From NCBI RefSeq assembly GCF_000234805.1, contig NC_016645.1:310001-374000 (forward strand): a stretch of DNA of 64,000 nt. Direction: 5' to 3'. This document shows, piece after piece, positions 16,881-25,359 of the stretch. The stretch is from Pyrobaculum ferrireducens. GTDB lineage: Archaea > Thermoproteota > Thermoprotei > Thermoproteales > Thermoproteaceae. Position 1 is the stretch's first letter. Each line of letters begins with the position of its first letter. The notes beneath the pieces are model-generated. The model was not told where the DNA came from. It searched no databases and saw only the letters and a program-made list of their open reading frames with translations. The position numbers and the translations under genes are program-made.

Positions 16881-17225
16881 TTATCCCCTCTTTCTCGCAC
16901 CCCTCCCCTTCTTGACTCCCAGCTTCCCCTCTCCCTCCACCACGGCTTTGTACATCAAAACGGCGGCTTTTAGAGAGGGGAGCCAGCTGGCTGGCACCAG
17001 CCAGCCGCCTGCCAGCTTCACCACACCCTCCACAAGGCCCCTCTCCACGGCCCACTTCACCGCGCCGCGTATCGTCTCTATACATGAACCGCTACCACCA
17101 CAGATGTCGTACGCCACTCTAAACGCAGAACCCCTAGGCGCAATTGCAGAAAGCCGCTCCACAAAAGCCTCTAGAGGCCGCGGCGCCGATGCCTTGAAGA
17201 CCCCGCGCCAGGACGTTTGGAGCAC
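16881..17225 (-). CDS. PaREP2-module small protein (possibly PaREP2a-like)
   Basis: 114 aa, GTG start, with a helical centre (CIETIRGAVKWAVERGLVEG) that could be a winged-helix-like fold and a Lys/Arg-rich tail. Its N-terminal part (SAPRPLEAFVERLSAIAPRG) is repeated as a remnant at 61976-62060, again divergent from a PaREP2b gene, so the pair travels as a module. I suspect kinship with the small PaREP2a family of Pyrobaculum but cannot confirm it. Function unknown. Confidence 0.55.
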   Translation of the reverse strand: MLQTSWRGVFKASAPRPLEAFVERLSAIAPRGSAFRVAYDICGGSGSCIETIRGAVKWAVERGLVEGVVKLAGGWLVPASWLPSLKAAVLMYKAVVEGEGKLGVKKGRGARKRG

Positions 17226-17320
17226 TCAGCGACGCGGCCCGGCGCGCGGCGTCTAGAGAGAAGCTGGAGAAGTGGCTCGGCGAGTGGCTTGCAAAGGCCC
17301 CTGGCCTCAAGGGGCACCGG

Positions 17321-18901
17321 GTGTTCCACACACTGGTGAACGTCCTCAGAGAGCTGATGCAAGGCGAACAAGATGCCGAAAAGCGCGAGGTTGCGAAGAG
17401 ACGCGCCGTGGGGATGCTCCTACACGACGTGCTGGGAGATGGGACCGTGACCGCTAAGGAGGTTAGGCTGTACGTCGGCGGCGGGGAGGAGGATGAAGTG
17501 CCGGCGGAGGACAAGGTGGATCTCTACTACTCGCTGTTTAAGAGAATTGGATATGAGCCAGAGATGTACAAAGAGAGAGGCGTCGTCCACATAAAGCTGT
17601 ACGGCGGAGAGGCGAAGAAATTCGCCCGGGAGGCTCTACCCTATCTATTGGCTCTCGAGCGTATGCTTGAGGTGGTGAAGAGCGACGAACAAATTTATTC
17701 AAAGGTGGCGAAGCTTACTGAGATGGCCAGGGCGGAGAAAGTAAAGGCGCGGGTGGAGGGATTTACCGTAGGAAAGAGGCCGAGGGCTAGGCTTGTAGTT
17801 GAGGCAGACGGCGCGGCGGCTGAGTACCAGATACGCCTTGTTAAAGGTAGTGCTGTGAAGTTGCGGTTCATAACCACCGACCGCGCCGAGGCTGAGCGGA
17901 GGATTGCCCTCCTTAGGGCCGTTGGCGTGAGGGCGGAGGTGAAGAAGGAGTGTAGTCGCGACGTGTGGTATATAGACGTCTCGACAAACGCCCTCGCCGC
18001 CGACTCTGTCCACGAGGAGGTTAGAAAGGCGGTGGTGGAGTTCCTCAAGCAGTGCAGAGAGGCCGAGGCCCTCGAAGAGGATGCATACAGATACCTCGCC
18101 GGGAAGTTCGAAAGGGGCATGCCAGAGTGGGGCGAAATTAGGTTCTCCGTAAAGCTGACAAAAGACGGCACAGTGGTAGTGCAATATAGACCCAGCGATC
18201 CCCAGTCCTTCAACAAGGCGGTAAACTTCCTACGGGAGCTGGGCATGCGGGATAGCTGTGAAGGAGAGTGGTGCTTTGTCCACTTCACGGCGAGGGAGCC
18301 GGAGGGCGGCAGACCGGGCCATGTCTACATCACAGCCGACGGCCTTAAGTACATCGGCTGGCTGGCAAGCCGCGGCGACGAGAGGGCGCAGTGGCTGAAG
18401 GAGACGCTTTTGAAGGAGGCAGAGAGGAAGGGCGTGGAAGTGCGTGAACGCCTAGAGCAGTACTTCCGCGAAGGCGAGATATGGGGCTCCGTAAAGCCGC
18501 CCATTGAGAAAGAGGTGGAGGTAGAGGGTAAAAAGGTGAGGGTGCGCGTCGAAGAGGTAGAGGCTTGGAGAGAGAAGGGCGAGAAGAAGGAGCACCTAGT
18601 TGTCAGGATAAGAGCAAAGGTGGTTGAAGGAAACAGCGAAGTAGCAGTGGAGAAAGAGGCAAAGTTCTACAAAGAGAGCGGCGGCAGGGTCTACGGCTAC
18701 GTCAACATACACGACAACGCGGAGGGTGGGCGCGAGGCAGACTACGCGAGGACAGCCGCCGTGCTGGAAGTCCTTGGAATAGAGGAGTGGTCGGTAACCA
18801 AGGAGAGAGGAAAACCAAAGCAGATAAAACTCACAGGCGGCGCCCTGCAGAAGCTAATGAACTTGGAACCCGTATGCGCCGCCCTGGGCATATGCCGGTA
18901 A
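17321..18901 (+). CDS. PaREP2b-family protein, copy 1 (probably 5'-truncated)
   Basis: 526 aa from GTG 17321. The frame stays open back to about 17196 (SDAARRAASREKLEKWLGEW is encoded) but contains no start codon there, so the N-terminus may have been lost. The first third holds a hydrophobic helix ending in LGDGTVTAKEVRLYVGG followed by helix-strand segments (SLFKRIGYEPEMYKERGVVH), reminiscent of a LAGLIDADG core. The middle and C-terminus closely match copy 2 at 62071-63820 (KPPIEKEVEVEG, GGREADY.RTAAVLE, LEPVC..LG). PaREP2b proteins are described from Pyrobaculum as variable and often frameshifted, with no known function. Confidence 0.75.
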   Translation: MFHTLVNVLRELMQGEQDAEKREVAKRRAVGMLLHDVLGDGTVTAKEVRLYVGGGEEDEVPAEDKVDLYYSLFKRIGYEPEMYKERGVVHIKLYGGEAKKFAREALPYLLALERMLEVVKSDEQIYSKVAKLTEMARAEKVKARVEGFTVGKRPRARLVVEADGAAAEYQIRLVKGSAVKLRFITTDRAEAERRIALLRAVGVRAEVKKECSRDVWYIDVSTNALAADSVHEEVRKAVVEFLKQCREAEALEEDAYRYLAGKFERGMPEWGEIRFSVKLTKDGTVVVQYRPSDPQSFNKAVNFLRELGMRDSCEGEWCFVHFTAREPEGGRPGHVYITADGLKYIGWLASRGDERAQWLKETLLKEAERKGVEVRERLEQYFREGEIWGSVKPPIEKEVEVEGKKVRVRVEEVEAWREKGEKKEHLVVRIRAKVVEGNSEVAVEKEAKFYKESGGRVYGYVNIHDNAEGGREADYARTAAVLEVLGIEEWSVTKERGKPKQIKLTGGALQKLMNLEPVCAALGICR

Positions 18902-18955
18902 AAGCCAATTGGAAAAATCATACCTGAGCTTTCAAGACATTTATTCTAGACACTT

Positions 18956-20185
18956 TCACGGCGTCGACCGCGTAGATGAAGTAATTATTTGATCAAATGT
19001 GACGATTTTCATCTCCTCAGGCACCTTGGTCAGCGGACCTGTGCGGGCTGTGACTATTAGCTTGACTCCCTTTTTCGCGGCTAGGTCTACGATTCGTTGT
19101 GTCGTAATGCCGTCGAGTATTATGGCGTGTATGGAGTCCGCCGACGTCGCGAGGTAGTCGGGGAGCTCCCTAACTGGGAGCCGTTTTATGGGGGTCCAGC
19201 TGGCGTCGTAGAGCTCGGCCTCGAGCGTCCCCAGCATCTCTTCAATTTTTTTATTTACGTCGAAGGGGAACTGCGGAGCCGGCGCCTCCTCCTTCGCCGC
19301 CTGTGTGGGGGGCGGCTGCGGGGCCGGCGCTTCGGCTTTCTCGCCGGCGGCTTTCTGCTGGGCCAGCCACTCCTCCAGCGTTACCTTATTTCTTAGGGCT
19401 TTGGTGATCTCCTTCGCTGTGAGTTGTTCTACTTCTTTGCCTGGTGGTGCCCTGGCTATGTAGTCTACGTGGGCGACTTTGAGTAGCTCTTTGAGGACTA
19501 GCTCTCCGCCTTTGTCTCCGTCGATGAATACCGTGACGTTTTTCTTCTTGCTGAGATCTATTATTGTCTGGGGCACGCCTCTGCTGATGCCTTCGAGGGC
19601 TATGACGTTTCTGTAGCCATGTTTTACTAGGTTGACGACGTCGGCTCTGCCCTCGACTATTATTATGGAGTCTGACTTGTCTATGTCGGGGCCGGCGGGC
19701 AGACGTTCGGGGCCGTATTCGACTATCTCGGCTTTTGCCACGTCTTCTTTCAGCTTTTCGATGATTTCCTTGGTGTCGGGTAGTATCTCCTCTTCTATTA
19801 GTTTTACCAGCTCTTTTGCTTTTTCAATGATTTTCTTTCTTTTTTCCTCTCTTAGGTCTTTTATTTCTATTACCTTGATGGTGGCGGGGTAGGGCCCTAC
19901 TCTCTCGATGCTTTCTATCAACGCGGCGACGAGCGCCGTTTCGTATCTATCGAGGTTGCTTGGTATGTGTATCTTTGCTTTTGTTTTTCCGTTTTTTTCG
20001 AATATGTCCACCTCAATTCTCCCTATTCTGCCCATCATCTGTAGCTCTCTGAGGTCCATGTCTTTTCCCAGTAGTCCCTCTGTCTGTGAGAAGAGGGCTC
20101 CTATTATGTCTGATTTGTCTACGCCGCCGTTTACCTCTATCTGTGCGACTATCATGTACTTGGCTACTATTGTTAGGGCGCCCAT
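18956..20185 (-). CDS. dnaG: Archaeal DnaG-type primase / exosome-associated protein
   Basis: 409 aa. The N-terminal domain (YMIVAQIEVNGGVDKSDIIG) is specific to archaeal DnaG. The Toprim domain has the catalytic Glu in IIIVEGRADVVNL (about 174-186) and the DxD-like IDGDKGG (about 225). An Ala/Pro-rich linker (about 285-310) precedes a C-terminal helical/Rossmann-like part. In Sulfolobales the homologue is a stable exosome subunit as well as a primase-like enzyme. A TATA box at about 20203-20212 fits ATG 20185; it diverges from methionine aminopeptidase. Confidence 0.95.
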   Translation of the reverse strand: MGALTIVAKYMIVAQIEVNGGVDKSDIIGALFSQTEGLLGKDMDLRELQMMGRIGRIEVDIFEKNGKTKAKIHIPSNLDRYETALVAALIESIERVGPYPATIKVIEIKDLREEKRKKIIEKAKELVKLIEEEILPDTKEIIEKLKEDVAKAEIVEYGPERLPAGPDIDKSDSIIIVEGRADVVNLVKHGYRNVIALEGISRGVPQTIIDLSKKKNVTVFIDGDKGGELVLKELLKVAHVDYIARAPPGKEVEQLTAKEITKALRNKVTLEEWLAQQKAAGEKAEAPAPQPPPTQAAKEEAPAPQFPFDVNKKIEEMLGTLEAELYDASWTPIKRLPVRELPDYLATSADSIHAIILDGITTQRIVDLAAKKGVKLIVTARTGPLTKVPEEMKIVTFDQIITSSTRSTP

Positions 20186-20266
20186 GGATGGGGTCTACTA
20201 TTACCTTTATAAACTCTCTCCTCTAGGCATTTTAAAGATTTAAACACATTGCCCTTGGGGTTGGCG

Positions 20267-21142
20267 ATGTTGAGGACGTTGAGGCAGGTTGGCGACGTTG
20301 TTCATAAGTCGCTGAAGTACGCTATGGACTTGGCGCAGCCGGACATGCCTGTGCTTGAGCTCTGCGAGAAGGTGGAGGCTTTTATTAGGTCTAGCGACGC
20401 CAAGCCTGCTTTTCCGGTGAACGTAAGTATTAACGAGGTTGCGGCTCACTACACGGCGAAGAGGGGGGACCAGCTTAGGATTCCGAGGTCGGGTCTTGTT
20501 AAGATAGACGTGGGGGCTCAGCGTGATGGCTATATTGTCGACGCCGCTGTCACCGTGGCGCTGGGATCGGTGTTTGTAAATTTGCAGAAGGCGGCTAGGG
20601 CCGCGCTGGAGGCTGCTTTAAACACGGCGAGGCCTGGGGTCAAGGCGTGGCAGATCGGCGACTCTGTTGAGAAGGTTATTAAGAATTTTGGTTTTAACCC
20701 GGTGTACAACCTCACCGGGCATAAGATAGAGCGGTTCATTCTCCACGCCGGCTATGTAATTCCTAATTATCCAGATAAGTCGGCTTCGCAGGCGCTGGCG
20801 CCGGGGGATGTGTACGCCATTGAGCCGTTTGTCACTAATGGGGAGGGTTACGTCGCCGACGGCCGGGAGGTGACTATATACCGGTTGTTGAGGATGCGGC
20901 ATAAGAATCTGCAACATGTTATCGATTTGGTGAGCGCCGAGGTGGGGCCTCTGCCCTTTACCCCTAGGTGGTTTCCCCAGCTGGACGACTCCACCATAGC
21001 TACGGCTCTGAAGGCCGGCGTGTTGCACGGCTACGAGGTTTTGGTGGAGAGGTCCAGGGGTTTTGTGGCTCAGTTTGAGGACACGGTTTATGTGGGCGAG
21101 GGCGAGGTTGTGCCGCTGGCGCGTACTCTGGAGTTGCTCTAA
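20267..21142 (+). CDS. map: Methionine aminopeptidase, type II
   Basis: 291-aa cytosolic metalloprotease removing initiator Met. Metal ligands are visible: Asp in VKIDVGAQRDG and IVDAAVTV, His in LTGHKI, Glu in AIEPF and the C-terminal Glu of AQFEDTV; a further His (VAAHY) is the substrate-side residue. The insertion before the C-terminus is typical of type II. ATG 20267 is preferred over an upstream TTG (20249) because a TATA box (ATTTAAAC, 20238-20245) lies about 25 nt before it and the protein then begins MLRTLRQVGD. Followed by the thermosome gene. Confidence 0.94.
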   Translation: MLRTLRQVGDVVHKSLKYAMDLAQPDMPVLELCEKVEAFIRSSDAKPAFPVNVSINEVAAHYTAKRGDQLRIPRSGLVKIDVGAQRDGYIVDAAVTVALGSVFVNLQKAARAALEAALNTARPGVKAWQIGDSVEKVIKNFGFNPVYNLTGHKIERFILHAGYVIPNYPDKSASQALAPGDVYAIEPFVTNGEGYVADGREVTIYRLLRMRHKNLQHVIDLVSAEVGPLPFTPRWFPQLDDSTIATALKAGVLHGYEVLVERSRGFVAQFEDTVYVGEGEVVPLARTLELL

Positions 21143-21180
21143 GCGGAAAAGTTTTTATATACACAATTTTTGTCAAAGCC

Positions 21181-22830
21181 ATGAGTCAGGCAGTGTTAAC
21201 TCAAATTGGCGGCGTCCCGGTATTAGTGTTGAAGGAGGGTACCCAGAGGGCGTTTGGAAAGGAGGCTGTTAGGCTGAATATTATGATTGCCAGAGCTATT
21301 GCGGAGGTTATGAGAACCACTCTCGGCCCGAAGGGTATGGATAAAATGCTCATCGACTCGCTCGGCGACATCACGATAACTAACGACGGCGCCACCATCC
21401 TCGACGAGATGGACGTGCAACATCCCATTGCCAAGTTGCTTGTTGAGATTTCTAAATCGCAGGAGGAGGAGGCTGGCGACGGCACCACCACAGCTGTGGT
21501 CCTCGCCGGCGCGTTGCTGGAGGAGGCTGAGAAGTTGCTTGAGAAGAACATCCACCCGACGGTAATTGTGAGCGGCTACAAGAAGGCTCTCGACGTCGCC
21601 GCCGAGCACCTCCGCAAGTCGGCGGTTCCCGTAAACCGTAGCGATGTCGATACCTTGAAGAAGATCGCCATGACGTCGATGGGTGGGAAGATCTCGGAGA
21701 CTGTGAAGGAGTACTTCGCGGATTTGGCTGTGAAGGCTGTGTTGCAGGTCGCCGAGGAGAGGAATGGCAAGTGGTATGTGGATCTTGACAATATCCAGAT
21801 TGTGAAGAAGCACGGCGGCTCTCTGCTAGATACGCAGTTGGTCTACGGGATTGTTGTCGATAAGGAGGTCGTCCACGCCGCTATGCCTAAGCGTGTTGTA
21901 AATGCCAAGATTGCATTGCTGGACGCGCCTCTGGAGGTAGAGAAGCCGGAGATAGATGCGGAGATTAGGATAAACGACCCGACTCAGATGAGGGCGTTTC
22001 TAGAGGAGGAGGAGAAGATACTCAGAGGCTATGTTGATAAGCTGAGGTCCCTCGGCGTCACGGCGCTGTTCACCACTAAGGGTATTGACGATATTGCGCA
22101 GTACTACCTAGCCAAGGCGGGTATCCTCGCCGTGAGGAGGGTGAAGCGTAGCGACATTGAAAAGCTGGTGAGGGCCACCGGCGCCAGGCTGGTCACAAGT
22201 ATCGAGGACTTGACGGAGGCGGATCTGGGCTTCGCCGGCCTGGTGGAGGAGAGGCGTGTAGGCGATGAGAAGATGGTGTTTGTGGAGCAGTGTAAGAACC
22301 CGAGGGCTGTGTCCATCCTAGTGAGAGGCGGCTTCGAGAGGCTTGTTGACGAGGCTGAGAGGAACCTCGACGACGCGCTTTCCGTGGTGGCCGACGTCGT
22401 AGAGGATCCGTATATACTGCCCGCGGGCGGCGCGGCGGAGATCGAGGCGGCTAAGGCCGTGAGGGCCTTCGCCACCAAGGTCGGCGGGAGGGAGCAGTAC
22501 GCAGTGGAGGCCTTTGCAAGAGCTCTGGAGGCTATTCCAAAGGCCCTCGCCGAGAACGCAGGTCTCGACCCAATTGACATACTGACTGAGCTGACTCACA
22601 AACATGAGCAGGGCGATGGCTGGAGGTACGGTTTAGATGTGTACCAGGGCAAGGTCGTGGATATGGTCTCCCTGGGCTTGATAGAGCCTCTCACAGTTAA
22701 GCTAAACGCGTTGAAGGTGGCGGTGGAGGCCGCCTCAATGATTCTCAGAATTGACGAGATCATAGCCGCCAGCAAGCTAGAGAAGGAGAAGGAGGAGAAG
22801 AAAGAAGAGAAGAAGGAGGAGTTCGACTAA
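21181..22830 (+). CDS. Thermosome subunit (group II chaperonin)
   Basis: 549-aa ATP-dependent chaperonin subunit. It carries the signature TLGPKGMDKML at about 43-53, nucleotide-binding NDGATIL and GDGTTTAVVLAGALL near 100, and the C-terminal GGGAAE-like LPAGGAAEIEAAKAVR. It ends in a charged Lys/Glu tail (EKEKEEKKEEKKEEFD). It assembles into the double-ring folding machine of the cytosol. A strong TATA (TTTTTATATAC, about 21149-21160) lies at the leaderless distance from ATG 21181. The stop overlaps the convergent membrane gene by 4 nt. Confidence 0.97.
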   Translation: MSQAVLTQIGGVPVLVLKEGTQRAFGKEAVRLNIMIARAIAEVMRTTLGPKGMDKMLIDSLGDITITNDGATILDEMDVQHPIAKLLVEISKSQEEEAGDGTTTAVVLAGALLEEAEKLLEKNIHPTVIVSGYKKALDVAAEHLRKSAVPVNRSDVDTLKKIAMTSMGGKISETVKEYFADLAVKAVLQVAEERNGKWYVDLDNIQIVKKHGGSLLDTQLVYGIVVDKEVVHAAMPKRVVNAKIALLDAPLEVEKPEIDAEIRINDPTQMRAFLEEEEKILRGYVDKLRSLGVTALFTTKGIDDIAQYYLAKAGILAVRRVKRSDIEKLVRATGARLVTSIEDLTEADLGFAGLVEERRVGDEKMVFVEQCKNPRAVSILVRGGFERLVDEAERNLDDALSVVADVVEDPYILPAGGAAEIEAAKAVRAFATKVGGREQYAVEAFARALEAIPKALAENAGLDPIDILTELTHKHEQGDGWRYGLDVYQGKVVDMVSLGLIEPLTVKLNALKVAVEAASMILRIDEIIAASKLEKEKEEKKEEKKEEFD

Positions 22831-23375
22831 ACAAGTCTTTTTTCAAGTGACAATATAACTAATACTAATGTAAATATTATAATTTCTATATCTTGGCTTA
22901 TTAATACGTGTGGGAGTATAATTGACGACGCCGTGACTAATATGACCAGCCTATTCCTCGTCCTTAGTGATGTGTAGCCTTGTGCAAAGAGTGACTGCGC
23001 CGCCTTAAGCCGCTTTCTTTCGCCGCTAATTACCGGATCGTCGATATGAGGCTCTGTGAATATTCTAGCTATGTAGTCTCTGGGATCGTACCGGTCTTTG
23101 AGCACGGCGGTGTACCTCTGGGCTAGTAGCTCTCTATCAAAATGTGTCAATATTTTTCTTATTTTTCTCTCCCCCGCTCTGAGGATACGTTTAGAGACCA
23201 TTATTCCCAGGGCCAGCACGGCGAGTGCTATATATTTGTAGGCAGGGTTGAAAAACAGTGCGATGCCGCTGAACATTACGCTTGTCGTTGAGGTTACGGC
23301 CAGCGCCACCACTAGCCTGTGGTAGGTTTTTTCATGTATCTCGGCTACTCTCCGCGCTATGTACTCACTCAGCAT
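22827..23375 (-). CDS. Membrane protein of the secretion-ATPase operon
   Basis: 182 aa with two hydrophobic helices in the first third (about 22-42 and 46-62), a basic cytosolic loop (RILRAGERKIRKILTHFDRE) and a hydrophobic C-terminal stretch (about 140-175). It is shorter than a TadC/PilC platform protein, but its position directly after a secretion ATPase (11-nt overlap at 23365-23375) suggests it is the membrane partner of that ATPase. No family recognised. Confidence 0.65.
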   Translation of the reverse strand: MLSEYIARRVAEIHEKTYHRLVVALAVTSTTSVMFSGIALFFNPAYKYIALAVLALGIMVSKRILRAGERKIRKILTHFDRELLAQRYTAVLKDRYDPRDYIARIFTEPHIDDPVISGERKRLKAAQSLFAQGYTSLRTRNRLVILVTASSIILPHVLISQDIEIIIFTLVLVILSLEKRLV

Positions 23376-24396
23376 ACAGCTCTACTACCCTCCTCTCTAT
23401 TGTGCCGGCGTATTTCTTGCCTAGCTGGACAATGCCGAGGTTTTTGACGTCTATCTCCCTCCTCCTCAGCCGCGTAACTGCGTCGTTTACGTTTACCGAG
23501 TGCATCGTCGCGAGGGTCTGCAACCCTATCTCCACCGCGGTTTTAAACGCGGCGAAGTGTTCCTCGTATTGAAGCTCGCCGATGAAGATTACGTCTATAT
23601 TGCGATTGAGGGATGCGTAGATCTCCTTCACCTTGTTGACATTTCTAATCTTTATCTGGTTCTTCTGAGGATCGTCCTCGAACTCGTCCGCCTCGTCTAT
23701 GTAGACCCTCTGCCACTCACCCGGGATTAGGTCATCAAGCGCAGACAGTAGCGTGGTCTTGCCCGAGCCGGGCGGTCCTGTGACTACTATGTGTCTGCCC
23801 TCTCTAACCCATCTATATATCTCCCTGAGCTGATCCTCGGTGAGGAAGCCGGATCTCAGTAACTGGGCTAGGGTGATTCTACCCCTGTGTATCCTCAAGT
23901 AGGCCTGGGGTAGCGGCACTATCGGCGGGAGGTCTAGCGAAATTCTCAGCCTAAGGGGGCCGATCTTGAGGCCGTATCTCAGCGAAGGGGTGGAGGTGGA
24001 GAGCTCAACAGATTTGAGGTGGGCAATTTTGAGTATGGCTCTTATCGCCTTTCCTTTACACATCTTTCCGCTGTTCTCCTTCCCCCACTTGCGCGTTATG
24101 TATATCGGCCTGCCGGGGATCAGAGCCACGTCCTCGACATCCTCGTCTTCTAGAAACTCGGCGATTTCCACTAGGCCGACTGTGGCCAGCGTCCATCTCA
24201 GCGCCAGTTCTTTATTTATCTTCTTCAACACTCCGTATCTAAAATCGAGAGTGTCATCTATTGTCTTTTTGTATATACGTGAGAGTATCTTCAGCACTGC
24301 GGGTAGCTCGCTTGCCGAGAAGTCGCAGAACCCCTTCTCTACGCAAGATGAGCGGCACTCTGCGCACTCAAGAATTTTCAATAATACGTGGTACAT
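23365..24396 (-). CDS. Type II/IV secretion (pilus/DNA-transfer) ATPase
   Basis: 343-aa VirB11/PilT-superfamily ATPase. Walker A is GPPGSGKTT at about 205-213, the Asp-box region is YIDEADEFED, the Walker B-like segment is IDVIFIGELQYEE and the His-box is LATMHSVNV. An N-terminal region with two Cys pairs (CAECRSSC, CVEKGFC) may bind metal. The protein is shorter than flagellar FlaI/ArlI. The start overlaps the mini-TFB gene by 29 nt and the end overlaps the membrane gene by 11 nt: a tight three-gene operon. Role is likely powering pilus assembly or DNA exchange. Confidence 0.88.
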   Translation of the reverse strand: MYHVLLKILECAECRSSCVEKGFCDFSASELPAVLKILSRIYKKTIDDTLDFRYGVLKKINKELALRWTLATVGLVEIAEFLEDEDVEDVALIPGRPIYITRKWGKENSGKMCKGKAIRAILKIAHLKSVELSTSTPSLRYGLKIGPLRLRISLDLPPIVPLPQAYLRIHRGRITLAQLLRSGFLTEDQLREIYRWVREGRHIVVTGPPGSGKTTLLSALDDLIPGEWQRVYIDEADEFEDDPQKNQIKIRNVNKVKEIYASLNRNIDVIFIGELQYEEHFAAFKTAVEIGLQTLATMHSVNVNDAVTRLRRREIDVKNLGIVQLGKKYAGTIERRVVELYAE

Positions 24397-24847
24397 ATCT
24401 ACGGAGGCGCGACGCGGTGTCTCTTATACTGAACTTACTGATTCCCAGAATTTTTGCAATAACTTGCTTATGTACGTAAAAGCCTATCTGCTCAGCCGCT
24501 AGGTAGGAGAGGGCCGCCGCTATCACTCTGGGGGATTTCCCTTGGTAGATCCTCTTGTCTAGTTTTCTAAATATCTCCATGGCTACCTTTCCTACGTCTC
24601 CTCTACCCAGCTCATTTGCAATTTTAGTAATGTAAAACTCCACCACTTCGCCGTAGCGCCTCTTCACGTTCTCTTTAGTCTCTTTCTCTAGTAGAATAAG
24701 CACGACGCGGCGTCTAAGAGCTACAGCGCTGATCTGTTTGACGCGAGGCGGCACTACCTCAGGCCCTATGACGCTACCACAATCTTTACAAACATATTCG
24801 CCATCTACTAATACTATATTTTCTGACTTGCAGTATGGACAGTTCAC
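24368..24847 (-). CDS. Mini transcription factor B (zinc ribbon plus one cyclin repeat)
   Basis: 159 aa from GTG 24847. The zinc ribbon has Cys at about 3, 6, 20 and 23 (CPYC...CKDC), followed by a short linker and a single cyclin-fold repeat with an HTH-like end (KQVIAKILGISKFSIRDTAS). Ordinary TFB is about 300 aa with two cyclin repeats, so this lacks one, as does Sulfolobus TFB3. A longer frame begins at 24937, but a TATA box (TAATAAATATAG on minus, about 24860-24871) lies inside it and fits 24847. It is the first gene of an operon with a secretion ATPase and membrane protein. Confidence 0.82.
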   Translation of the reverse strand: MNCPYCKSENIVLVDGEYVCKDCGSVIGPEVVPPRVKQISAVALRRRVVLILLEKETKENVKRRYGEVVEFYITKIANELGRGDVGKVAMEIFRKLDKRIYQGKSPRVIAAALSYLAAEQIGFYVHKQVIAKILGISKFSIRDTASRLRRYVPRIIENS

Positions 24848-24982
24848 GTAAGGGAGAAACCTATATTTATTAAAACAACTACTTATATTTTTTCTATGGA
24901 GAGAGTTAATCAAAAGTTTTGAACCAGTAGACGCCAAGAGCCGGGCTTAAAACTTTAATAAAGCCACCATAGGCCAAACCTC

Positions 24983-25297
24983 ATGGAGTTCTCACTGCGC
25001 GTCGTTGAGGTCGACGACAATTTTCCAAATACAATAAAATTAAAGGGTGATGTGGAGGCCACGCTGGAGCTACCTCTTGATAAAATAGGTGTAAGGCTAG
25101 CGGCGGGTGACCAGGTGAAGTTAGTAATCCGGAAGGAGAAAGACGGAGATCTTAGCCAGTACAGGATCTACATGTGGGGCCTTGTATACCACGTCGGGGG
25201 CGGGGTTACGCGTATATCAATCGGCGGGCTACAACTTGATATACTGACGGAGCTACCGCTAAAGGTGGGGGAGAAGGTTTACATAGGTATAAAATAG
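24983..25297 (+). CDS. rpo8: RNA polymerase subunit Rpo8 (RpoG)
   Basis: 104 aa of mostly beta structure: VEVDDNFPNTIKLKGDVEAT, then LELPLDKIGVRLAAGDQVKL and GLVYHVGGGVTRISIGGLQL. Length and the terminal isfGGLqL pattern fit the crenarchaeal RNA polymerase subunit Rpo8, counterpart of eukaryotic RPB8. The leaderless start is supported by a TATA box (ACTTTAATAAAG) about 25 nt upstream. Identification is by pattern, so another OB-fold protein is possible. Confidence 0.68.
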   Translation: MEFSLRVVEVDDNFPNTIKLKGDVEATLELPLDKIGVRLAAGDQVKLVIRKEKDGDLSQYRIYMWGLVYHVGGGVTRISIGGLQLDILTELPLKVGEKVYIGIK

Positions 25298-25359
25298 CTG
25301 GCGGAGCCCCGTTGACGCCCCCGCCTTGTAAATTTTAATACTTGGGCACTGTCCCCCAT

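Noticed and set aside
24848-24937. Longer N-terminus for the mini-TFB (start at 24937)
   Set aside because: The extension contains the likely TATA box and has no similarity to TFB N-termini; the zinc ribbon begins right after GTG 24847.
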